From Ruminococcus sp. YE282 (lineage in GTDB: Bacteria > Bacillota > Clostridia > Oscillospirales > Acutalibacteraceae), in the NCBI GenBank assembly GCA_900101355.1, contig FMUV01000005.1, forward strand, positions 34,193 to 98,192: a stretch of DNA of 64,000 bases, read 5' to 3'. The notes under the pieces were generated by a model. That model was not told where the DNA came from and searched no databases. It worked only from the letters and a program-made list of their open reading frames with translations. Position 1 is the stretch's first letter. Each line of letters starts with the position of its first letter. Position numbers and translations under genes: made by a program. Below, in pieces: positions 1 through 6,699 of this stretch.

Positions 1-2
1 CA

Positions 3-159
3 GCTATTGAACAGTCACAGCAAGGGGAGAGGCGCGTCCGTTGCGATGTGTTCAATGTCTCTGCTTCATCATCTGAGTCGAATCATCCAGAATCAGATAG
101 AGCAAAACAGACATCGCAGAAAAGTAAAAACAGACCGAAAAACCCGTCAGAAAATTGAT
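3..159 (+). CDS. C-terminal tail of a truncated (window-edge) protein, possibly a relaxase
   Basis: An open frame enters from the left edge and stops at 157-159. The 51 or so residues visible are Ser/Gln/Lys/Asn-rich and low in hydrophobics, like the disordered tail of a mobilization protein. Its place directly before a TOPRIM gene and a coupling-protein gene fits a relaxase of a conjugative element, but no catalytic domain is in the window, so the name is inference from context. Another frame (7-189) is also open and starts with Met; I prefer this one because its composition looks like a natural hydrophilic tail and the other is rich in Arg/His/Met. Confidence 0.35.
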
Positions 160-242
160 GACAAGAAATTCGGTCTCGGACTTCATTAAAAAATACAAAC
201 TACTATCAAGGGGCAACTATACCTATTCGGTGACAGGACCGT

Positions 243-259
243 CCTATCACGATGATAGG
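243..259. other. Small inverted repeat in the gap before the TOPRIM gene
   Basis: CCTATCA and TGATAGG form a perfect 7-bp stem around a 3-nt loop. No T-run follows, so it is not a standard terminator. It sits in the 188-bp gap between the presumed relaxase tail and the TOPRIM gene and could be a protein-binding or transfer-related site. Nothing else is recognisable in the gap. Confidence 0.3.
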
Positions 260-347
260 AGTGGTATAACAGCCCAAAGTAAGATAACTACAACAGAAAG
301 ATAGACAGACAAACTCTTGAATAAAAGTTAGATGTATAGGAGAAGTA

Positions 348-1259
348 ATGTCAGTATTTAATTATTTTACAAAAGAGCAAAGAGAACGCGCGAGGAACAC
401 TGACCTTGTGCAGCTTCTCAGAAGCCAGGGCGAAAAACTCAAGCGGTCGGGTTCGGAATTTGAATGGCGGGACGGATCCGAGAAAGTGACCGTGAGAGGA
501 AACCTCTGGTTCAATCAGTACGATCAGAAAGGCGGCGACGCGATAGATTTTGTCCGCAGATATTATCACAAGGACTATCCTGAAGCAGTTGCTTTCCTGC
601 TCAATCATGGCGGCGGACAAATCATTCATTCTTTTTCTGCCGAGGAAAAGCCGAAGGTGTTGGAACCTCCCAAGCCGAACTCTGATATGCGCAGAGCCTA
701 CGCTTACTTGCTTTTGAGTCGCTGTATCGACCGAGATGTCCTCAATGCCTTTATCCACAACAAGATGATTTTCGAGGATGAGGAATATCACAATGCCGTG
801 TTTGTAGGCTACGATCCAACAGGTAAGCCTCGGCACTATCACAAGCGAGGATCATTGTCGGAGAGCTCATTTAAGGGAAACGTATCGGGCAGCGTGCCCG
901 AATACAGCTTTCACTGGCACGGCAAGTCGGACAAAATATTTCTGTTTGAGGCGCCGATAGATATGCTCTCGTTTATCTCTATGCACAAAGAGAATTGGTA
1001 TGACCACAGCTATGCGGCATCCTGCTCCGTTTCGGACAGGGTGCTTTTTCAATGTCTCAAGGATAATCCGAACATCAAAAAGGTGTATCTGTGTTTCGAT
1101 AACGATTTTTGGGGACAGCAAGCCAACCAACGGATAAAAGTCAAGCTCAATGAAATGGGTATTGAAAACCATATCCTGTTACCGACGCACAAGGATTGGA
1201 ATCAGGACTGGCTGAATCAGGGAAAGGGGAGTGAGAAGTTATGTTACCGTCAGGCGTAG
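348..1259 (+). CDS. DUF3991/TOPRIM domain protein of a conjugative element
   Basis: A 303-residue protein with a DnaG-like layout. The N-terminal ~90 residues resemble the CHC2 zinc-binding fold of primases but lack its cysteines (note the FEWRDG and GGDAIDFV segments). The C-terminal half carries a TOPRIM core: an acidic residue in FLFEAPIDMLS and the FDND motif in YLCFDNDFWG, which would bind metal. Proteins of this type are common in Firmicutes conjugative elements beside the relaxase and coupling protein and are thought to act on transferred single-stranded DNA. GGAG lies just before the ATG (start 348). Its end overlaps the next gene by 19 nt, suggesting translational coupling. Family call is firm; priming activity is not shown. 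Confidence 0.8.
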   Translation: MSVFNYFTKEQRERARNTDLVQLLRSQGEKLKRSGSEFEWRDGSEKVTVRGNLWFNQYDQKGGDAIDFVRRYYHKDYPEAVAFLLNHGGGQIIHSFSAEEKPKVLEPPKPNSDMRRAYAYLLLSRCIDRDVLNAFIHNKMIFEDEEYHNAVFVGYDPTGKPRHYHKRGSLSESSFKGNVSGSVPEYSFHWHGKSDKIFLFEAPIDMLSFISMHKENWYDHSYAASCSVSDRVLFQCLKDNPNIKKVYLCFDNDFWGQQANQRIKVKLNEMGIENHILLPTHKDWNQDWLNQGKGSEKLCYRQA

Positions 1260-3307
1260 GAATCATGATTGCGGCCGTGGGTGGTTTACTGTTATTCTTT
1301 TTTCTGGTGTTGTCACTCTCCAACCGATACAACCTCAACAACATCAAGGACAAGACAGTAGGACACGGTCAGCATGGAACGGCACGTTGGGCAACAAAAA
1401 AGGAAATCAAAAGAATCTATAAGCACATCAATTATGAACCGGATAAGTGGCGTGAGGATCCCGAAAGCAGACCGAAGGAGCAGGGGATAGTGGTAGGCTG
1501 TACCAACCGCAAGTTGATGATCTTCTCAAACTTCCTGCGGCGAGTATGGTACAGACTCAGAAAGCTGAGAAACAAGCTTCGCAGAAAGAAAAACAAGAAG
1601 TATATCCCCAAGCCCATTCAGAAAGGAACGACTACAGCTATGGTAGATACAGGCGACGTACATGCATTGATGATCGGCGCCGCCGGTGTCGGTAAAACTG
1701 CTTTTTGGTTATATCCTTGTATCGAATACGCTTGTGCTACCGGAATGTCATTCTTATCAACCGATACAAAGGGAGATGTGGTACGAAATTATGGAGAGAT
1801 AGCATCCAAGTATTACGGTTACAATATTTCCGTGATCGACCTTCGAAACCCAACACGTTCCAACGGCAATAACCTTCTGCACCTCGTGAATAAGTACACA
1901 GACTTGTTCAAAGCCAATCCCGATAAGCTCGTTTACAAAGCAAAAGCCGAGAAGTACGCGAAGATCATAGCCAAGACAATCATCATGTCGGGTGGTGACT
2001 CCGCTTCCTACGGACAAAACGCTTACTTCTACGATTCAGCAGAGGGATTGCTGACGGCGACGATCCTGCTTGTAGCGGAATTCTGCAAGCCGGATGAACG
2101 GCATATCGTGTCCGTTTACAAAATTATCCAGGAGCTTCTTGCTCCGTCAAACAAGAAGGGCAAAAATCAATTCCAACAAGTAATGGATCTGCTTCCCGAA
2201 AACCATAAGGCGAAGTGGTTTGCCGGAGCCGCGTTAACCACAGCGGAAGATACAATGGCATCGGTCATGTCGACAGCGCTATCAAGGCTGAATGCTTTTC
2301 TTGACTCAGAGTTAGAGCAGCTACTTTGTTTTGATACGGAAATCGACGCCGAGAAGTTTTGCAACGAAAAGTCGGCAATCTTTATTGTTATGCCCGAAGA
2401 GGATCCCGGTAAATTTTTTATGGTTTCGCTGATTATCCAACAGCTGTACCGAGAAATACTCGCCGTAGCAGATGAGAACGGCGGGAAGCTGAAAAATCGT
2501 TGTGTATTCTATTGTGATGAATTTGGCACTCTGCCGAAAATCGAGTCGGCAGAGATGATGTTCTCTGCATCACGTTCACGTAGATTGCAGATCGTGCCAA
2601 TCATCCAGTCTTTCGCACAGTTAGAGAAGAACTATGGCAAAGAGGGCGCGGATGTTATCATAGACAATACTCAGCTGACGATTTTCGGTGGATTTGCTCC
2701 GAACAGCACCTCGGCTGAAACATTATCCAAAGCGCTCGGTTCTCGAACAGTCATGTCCGGTTCGGTGAGCAGAAGCAAGGATAATCCTTCTCAGTCCATT
2801 CAGATGATAGAGCGACCGTTGATGACTTCCGATGAGCTCAAGAACCTTCCGAAAGGTACTTTTGTGGTAATGAAAACAGCGGAGCATCCTATGAAGGTCA
2901 AACTGAAGCTATTCTTCAAGTGGGGGATAAGCTTTGAAGCTCCTTACTCAGTGGAGGAACACAGCAACCGTGAGGTGCATTATGCTGTCAAGAAAGAGCT
3001 TACAGACGCAATCATCAAGAAATATCATCCGGATTTATTGACGGCGGCAAAGGAGAAGAAGGATGATACAAGCACAGGCGGTGTAAAAGCAGCGAGAGCG
3101 AACAAGGATGTGCCGTTTGAGCAGGCAAGTCATCTTGCCAAGAACGAAGAGCAGGAGAAGCCTGCCACAAGAAAGAAATCTGATAAAAAAGATGATTCAA
3201 AATCAGGCAGCGGCAATAAGCGCGTGATCGAGCAGCAGAGGATCCAGAAGCCGCATACCAGACCTATGCAGCCTCGCACTCATCGGAACGGTGGTGAGCG
3301 AAAATAG
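1241..3307 (+). CDS. Type IV coupling protein (VirD4/TraG family)
   Basis: A 688-residue membrane ATPase that would couple the relaxase-DNA complex to the mating channel. One hydrophobic segment spans about residues 4-27, followed by a basic cytosolic stretch. The Walker A motif GAAGVGKTAF is near residue 145 and the Walker B region FYCDEFGTLPK near residue 424. The last ~90 residues are charged (Lys/Glu/Asp) and disordered, as in substrate-docking tails. There is only one clear membrane helix here, whereas many family members have two. The start overlaps the upstream TOPRIM gene. Codon use is more GC-rich than in the operon starting at 6700, so this block has a different origin from that one. 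Confidence 0.92.
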   Translation: MLPSGVGIMIAAVGGLLLFFFLVLSLSNRYNLNNIKDKTVGHGQHGTARWATKKEIKRIYKHINYEPDKWREDPESRPKEQGIVVGCTNRKLMIFSNFLRRVWYRLRKLRNKLRRKKNKKYIPKPIQKGTTTAMVDTGDVHALMIGAAGVGKTAFWLYPCIEYACATGMSFLSTDTKGDVVRNYGEIASKYYGYNISVIDLRNPTRSNGNNLLHLVNKYTDLFKANPDKLVYKAKAEKYAKIIAKTIIMSGGDSASYGQNAYFYDSAEGLLTATILLVAEFCKPDERHIVSVYKIIQELLAPSNKKGKNQFQQVMDLLPENHKAKWFAGAALTTAEDTMASVMSTALSRLNAFLDSELEQLLCFDTEIDAEKFCNEKSAIFIVMPEEDPGKFFMVSLIIQQLYREILAVADENGGKLKNRCVFYCDEFGTLPKIESAEMMFSASRSRRLQIVPIIQSFAQLEKNYGKEGADVIIDNTQLTIFGGFAPNSTSAETLSKALGSRTVMSGSVSRSKDNPSQSIQMIERPLMTSDELKNLPKGTFVVMKTAEHPMKVKLKLFFKWGISFEAPYSVEEHSNREVHYAVKKELTDAIIKKYHPDLLTAAKEKKDDTSTGGVKAARANKDVPFEQASHLAKNEEQEKPATRKKSDKKDDSKSGSGNKRVIEQQRIQKPHTRPMQPRTHRNGGERK

Positions 3308-3330
3308 GCAGACTTGAACCGATTTATAGA

Positions 3331-3564
3331 ATGGATTTACCTCACAGAGCCTTTGTCGTATATATCTATCTCAAGGATCGCGCCAACAAAGACGGAGTGT
3401 GCTGGCCCTCTGTAAACAGAATAGCCGCCGACACAAAATTGTCGGCGGCTACAGTGCGCAGAGCAGTCAAAGATTTGCGGGAAGCCAAGCTGATCGAAAC
3501 AGAGCAGCGGTATCGCTATAACGGCGAGAACAGCAGCTTGCTTTATACTTTGAAAAATCTTTAG
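3331..3564 (+). CDS. HTH_36-type helix-turn-helix protein
   Basis: A 77-residue protein that is essentially one winged helix-turn-helix. The opening MDLPHRAFVVYIYLKDRA, then CWPSVNRIAAD and SAATVRRAVKDLREAKLI, match the helix pattern of HTH_36 domains found in plasmid and conjugative-element initiator or regulator proteins. It starts 23 nt after the coupling-protein stop with no strong ribosome site in between. Relatives often have a short N-terminal extension before this sequence; an in-frame stop at 3295 prevents that here unless a non-ATG start is used. It probably binds element DNA, for regulation or replication. Confidence 0.65.
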   Translation: MDLPHRAFVVYIYLKDRANKDGVCWPSVNRIAADTKLSAATVRRAVKDLREAKLIETEQRYRYNGENSSLLYTLKNL

Positions 3565-3625
3565 CTTTGGTCTGGCTATTTCAAAAACTTGTGGTATACT
3601 GTTGTGCTTGAAAGGCGGTGATCAA

Positions 3626-3886
3626 ATGACACTTATCGAAAGTTTGTGGTATGGCGATATAGCTATGAACGAGCGCGGAATAGAGAACCATGAAGAGTAT
3701 AACAAGTTAACACAGTTGATTATGAAGCAAGAAGGTGAATTGAAAAAATCACTTTCAAAAGAGCAGATTGAGTTATACGAGAAACTCAGATCAAATCTGA
3801 ATGAGCGCATGGACTTATCAACCTGTGATGCATTCACGGTAGGTTTCAAGCTCGGTGTGAGAGTAATGAATGAAGCGACAAAATGA
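3626..3886 (+). CDS. DUF6809 family small protein
   Basis: A mostly helical 86-residue protein of unknown role. The start was set at the ATG at 3626, preceded by AAGGCGGTGATCA, rather than the GTG upstream. The SLWYGDIAMNE opening and the C-terminal AFTVGFKLGVRVMNEA segment are typical of DUF6809 proteins of Clostridia mobile elements. It is followed at once by a strong terminator, so it may be the last gene of the transfer operon or a separate unit; a TATACT hexamer near 3595 could be its own -10 box. Confidence 0.6.
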   Translation: MTLIESLWYGDIAMNERGIENHEEYNKLTQLIMKQEGELKKSLSKEQIELYEKLRSNLNERMDLSTCDAFTVGFKLGVRVMNEATK

Positions 3887-3889
3887 AGT

Positions 3890-3923
3890 GGAGGACTGTC
3901 GGTGATGGCAGTCCTCCTTTTTT
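3890..3923 (+). terminator. Rho-independent terminator after DUF6809
   Basis: GGAGGACTG and CAGTCCTCC form a perfect 9-bp stem around a 10-nt loop, followed by six T. It ends the rightward transcript and touches the stop codon of the convergent ribbon-helix-helix gene. Confidence 0.88.
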
Positions 3924-4083
3924 ACAGTTCGATTTTTCCGTGTTTTTCCTCATACTTTTCTATTGCGTCACGAATGAGAATCAGAATCTGACTATTCGCT
4001 GAACGACCTTCATAATCAGCAACAACATGAAGCTTGTTTAACATTTCTTCATCAATTCGAATAGATAAACTCTTAACAGCCAT
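3922..4083 (-). CDS. Ribbon-helix-helix DNA-binding protein
   Basis: A 53-residue protein of the Arc/MetJ/CopG fold. It starts MAVKSLSIRIDEEML, the usual beta strand followed by helix A, then a YEGRSANSQILILIRDAIEKYE helix pair. Such proteins act as dimeric repressors, often autoregulatory or as antitoxins, or as relaxosome accessory factors. The gap between its start and the divergent SLOG-like gene at 4204 (about 120 bp) is AT-rich and could hold operators for both. No toxin-like partner is next to it. Confidence 0.7.
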   Translation of the reverse strand: MAVKSLSIRIDEEMLNKLHVVADYEGRSANSQILILIRDAIEKYEEKHGKIEL

Positions 4084-4203
4084 AAAAAATACCCCACTTT
4101 ATATTTATTATGGCTTTATTTTAATTCTAAAATATGTTATAATGATAAAAATAGATACAAAATATATCTAAAATACATTTAATTGTAAGTGGGGTAGGTA
4201 AAC

Positions 4204-4646
4204 ATGGGTAAGGCATGTTGTGGTTTTGGTCATAGAGAAGTGTTTGAAAATATCTCTGAAAAAACATACTCCGCTGTTAAAGAAGCAGCAGAGCAAGGTT
4301 GTGATATATTCTATACAGGTGGGGATGGAGAGTTTGATAAATTATATTCATCAGCAGTTAGAAAACTTAAAACTCTTTATCCTAATGTCAGGTTAATTCT
4401 CGTGAAGCCTTACATGACGAAAAGAATTAATGATACCGGAGATTATCTTTATTCATTGTACGATGATATTTTTTTCCTACGGAGCTTGCTGATACACATT
4501 TCAAATCCGTTATAAAAAAACGGAATCGTCTAATTGTAGATTGGTGTAGTGTAGTAGTTGTCTATGTAAAGAGAGAATATGGTGGTGCTTTTGAAGCAAT
4601 GAGGTATGCGAAAAAACAAAGTAAGACGGTAATAAAAAGGATATAA
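4204..4646 (+). pseudogene. SLOG-family (DprA/LOG-like nucleotide-binding) protein, frameshifted
   Basis: The first 90 codons encode a SLOG-type Rossmann protein: CCGFGHREVFE at the start, then FYTGGDGEFD, then VRLILVKPYM. The frame breaks in a T-run at about 4469-4475 and continues in another frame (PTELADTHFKSVI, then LIVDWCSVVVVYV, then GGAFEAMRYAKKQ) to a stop at 4644-4646. Restoring one T would rejoin the two into a protein of about 147 residues of normal family length. The family binds small nucleotide-like ligands; its role in mobile elements is unclear. It may be truly inactive, phase-variable at the homopolymer, or an assembly error. Confidence 0.7.
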
Positions 4647-4648
4647 AA

Positions 4649-4676
4649 AAAAGGCAGTTCCAGAAAACTACCTTTT
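4649..4676. terminator. Bidirectional terminator between SLOG and integrase genes
   Basis: An imperfect stem AAAAGGcAGTT / AACTaCCTTTT is flanked on its left by a run of A. Read on the minus strand this gives a hairpin followed by eight T, so it would end the leftward integrase transcript as well as the rightward SLOG transcript. Confidence 0.65.
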
Positions 4677-4690
4677 AGTTCTTATAATTG

Positions 4691-4717
4691 TTTCGCAGAT
4701 TGTTTCAATCTATGAAA
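4691..4717. repeat. 27-bp inverted repeat, left copy, beside the integrase
   Basis: Contains CAGATTG TTT CAATCTA, itself nearly palindromic with a TTT centre. It is 26/27 identical to the reverse complement of 6080-6106. Two 7-bp arms around a short asymmetric centre is the layout of a tyrosine-recombinase crossover site. It lies 62 bp beyond the integrase stop. Confidence 0.75.
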
Positions 4718-4778
4718 TATCTTTCAAAGTTCGCATAAACCCTAACCTTTTTAAAGCTTTGACTAAAAAACTGACCAT

Positions 4779-5918
4779 TTAGATAGTCGCGAGCGGCACA
4801 AGTAAATCCATATTTTTCTTTTTCTGGTTCATTGTTGAATGGACATATCTATTTAACGTTGTTTTAACATCAGAATGACCAAGGATATCCGACAAGGACT
4901 TAATATCAAAGCCGCTTTCTACGCATCTTGTAGCAAAAGTATGTCTAAGCGCATGAAAGTTTGTTTTTGCTAATCCACATTCATCAATATACTTTTTAAA
5001 TGTCATTTGCAATAGTCGCGGCTCGACGAAGTTGCCTTTTCGATTCTTCAATACAGAACCTTTTCCTCTAAATGATTCCAGATATTTTTTCAGGAACTGT
5101 GGTATTGGAATAACTCTAATAGAACTACTTGTTTTTGGTGTAGTCACTGATAAAACTGTTTTGTCTCCTTCTTTGAGTCGCTGAACTGTTTTATTGATGA
5201 TAATCCTATCTACCTGAATATCTTCCCACTGCAAGGCGCATAATTCCCCAATCCGAATACCGGTATAAAGGGCGATTAATATACCCAACTTATAGCTGTT
5301 CGTTTCTTGTAGAAGGAAATGCTCCAGAACGGTCTGCTCTTGACTGGATAAAACACGTAACTCCTTTTTCTGAACTTTCTTGAACTTTATTTTTGGTTTT
5401 GATATTTTATAAATATCTTCCGCATACTTCAAAATTAGACCAAGAACCACTAAGATATCATTGACAGTTTTTGCGGACAATCCTTCTTTGCAAAGATGCT
5501 CAGAAAAATCGTGTATTTCTTTGGTTGTCAAATTTGACATATTGATAGTTGAGATGTTGTGAGAAAGTATATGCTTACGTATGATCGTTTCATATTTGAG
5601 ATAAGTGGATTCTTTTACCGACTGTTTAATACTATCTTTCCATTCCACGGATATTTATTGCAGTTTTAAAACTACTCTCGTGGCGTTTTGTGTAACCAGC
5701 GAGTTATTTCGAGTAACCTCATCCTGCTTGAGTTTTGCTTCATCAAACGTCTTTCCATATACAGAACCATATATCCGTTTACCCTCTTTGCTTATTGATT
5801 TTAGATATCTAGCCTCCCAACGACCATCTTTCCTCTTATAAATATTTGTACCTTTCTTTGGCGTAAATATCACCCTTTCTTTTGCTTCATTTATACTTAA
5901 AACAATCTGACAAAACAA
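4779..5918 (-). pseudogene. int: Tyrosine integrase interrupted by one in-frame stop
   Basis: Two open pieces lie in the same frame. Residues 1-87 (5918 to 5655) are the AP2-like arm-binding domain (KDGRWEARYLKSIS, then GKTFDEAKLKQDE). After TAA at 5655-5657 and two codons, a 289-residue piece starts at a GTG (5648). It carries the core-binding domain and the catalytic residues: Arg in TGIRIGELCALQW, HxxR in HALRHTFATR, His in LGHSD and Tyr in RYVHST. The joined protein would be ~379 residues, the normal length for Tn916/ICE-type integrases. The change looks like a single nonsense mutation. Restart at the GTG could make a core without arm binding, unlikely to integrate properly. It is element-coded and ends toward the left inverted repeat. 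Confidence 0.9.
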
Positions 5919-6079
5919 CTGACGAGAATTGCAAAAAAACCTTTACGGTAATTGTTGGATTTTCACAAAAGCAAAAACTAAAACAAAAAAATTTAAAAAT
6001 TTAGAATTATTTTCTAAATATCTATTGCATAATTCGACAAAACATGATATTATAAGATTGCTATTTTATACTCTTTGCG

Positions 6080-6106
6080 TTTCATAGATTGAAACAATCT
6101 ACGAAA
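6080..6106. repeat. 27-bp inverted repeat, right copy; probable element end
   Basis: Contains TAGATTG AAA CAATCTA. Aligned inverted to 4691-4717 it has one mismatch; aligned direct it has six, including the three central bases. The base after it begins sequence coding the middle of an IS5-type transposase, so this is probably the junction between the conjugative element and older DNA. Confidence 0.75.
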
Positions 6107-6590
6107 TGTGGATAAGGACAGCGGATTAGTGTATACGGTCGTTGGCACCTATGCAAATAAACATGACGTTACCCAAACAGAAAACCTATTGACTAGCGAG
6201 GAAGAAACCGTAAACGGAAACGCCGGTTATACCGGTGCATAGAAAAGAAAACCGCTATCGTTTGTAACAAACAAGGCAAGAAAGTAAAATATAAGATTAA
6301 TCGTCACCCATCCCGGTTAAACGAGTTCAGCAGAAGCGGCAAATATAAAGCTAAGAAAAGAGAACATCAAAAGTCATCGGTAAAAGAAAATGCTGAGCAT
6401 TTATCCGCTATTGTCAAATGACAGCTCGATTTTAAGAAAATGCGTTATTGAGAGCTGCAAAAACAGATACCAAAACTCAATATCGTGTTTATCTTAGCAA
6501 ATTTGATTTTGGCTGACATACCTTGTTTGGCTACTTAACTTGAAAATTTTTGCTCTGAATCTGGAAACAAAAGATTTCCACAACCATTTT
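6107..6590 (+). pseudogene. IS5-family transposase remnant (C-terminal half)
   Basis: Translation from 6109 gives VDKDSGLVYTVVGTYANKHD, then VNGNAGYTGA, then further on NKQGKKVKYKINRHPS and DFKKMRYRGLQKQIPKLN. These match in order the DDE core and the conserved C-terminal KxRYRGL region of IS5-family transposases, but with stops and frame changes. The N-terminal half is missing and is replaced by the 27-bp repeat. No intact gene lies between 5919 and 6699; this remnant, the repeat and a terminator are all I see there. Confidence 0.75.
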
Positions 6591-6612
6591 CTAACCAAAT
6601 TGTTCGGTGCTG

Positions 6613-6644
6613 CCTATAATTTAGGTAGTTATAGGTAGTTTTTT
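6613..6644 (+). terminator. Terminator upstream of the biosynthetic operon
   Basis: CCTATAA and TTATAGG (7-bp stem) are followed after three bases by six T. It would insulate the operon starting at 6700 from readthrough out of the IS remnant. I do not see a clear consensus promoter between here and 6700. Confidence 0.55.
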
Positions 6645-6699
6645 GCTTGAACGATTTGGAAATTCAAGTCAAAAGATGTAATTAATATGGAGCTGAAGA

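Noticed and set aside
7-189. A 60-aa ORF with Met start at the left edge
   Set aside because: It is in a different frame from a more natural open frame entering from the left (3-159) and has a Met/His/Arg-rich shadow-like composition.
4779-5648. Reading the 289-aa piece as a complete integrase
   Set aside because: It starts at GTG with no ribosome site and lacks the arm-binding domain, which lies in the same frame just before a single TAA.
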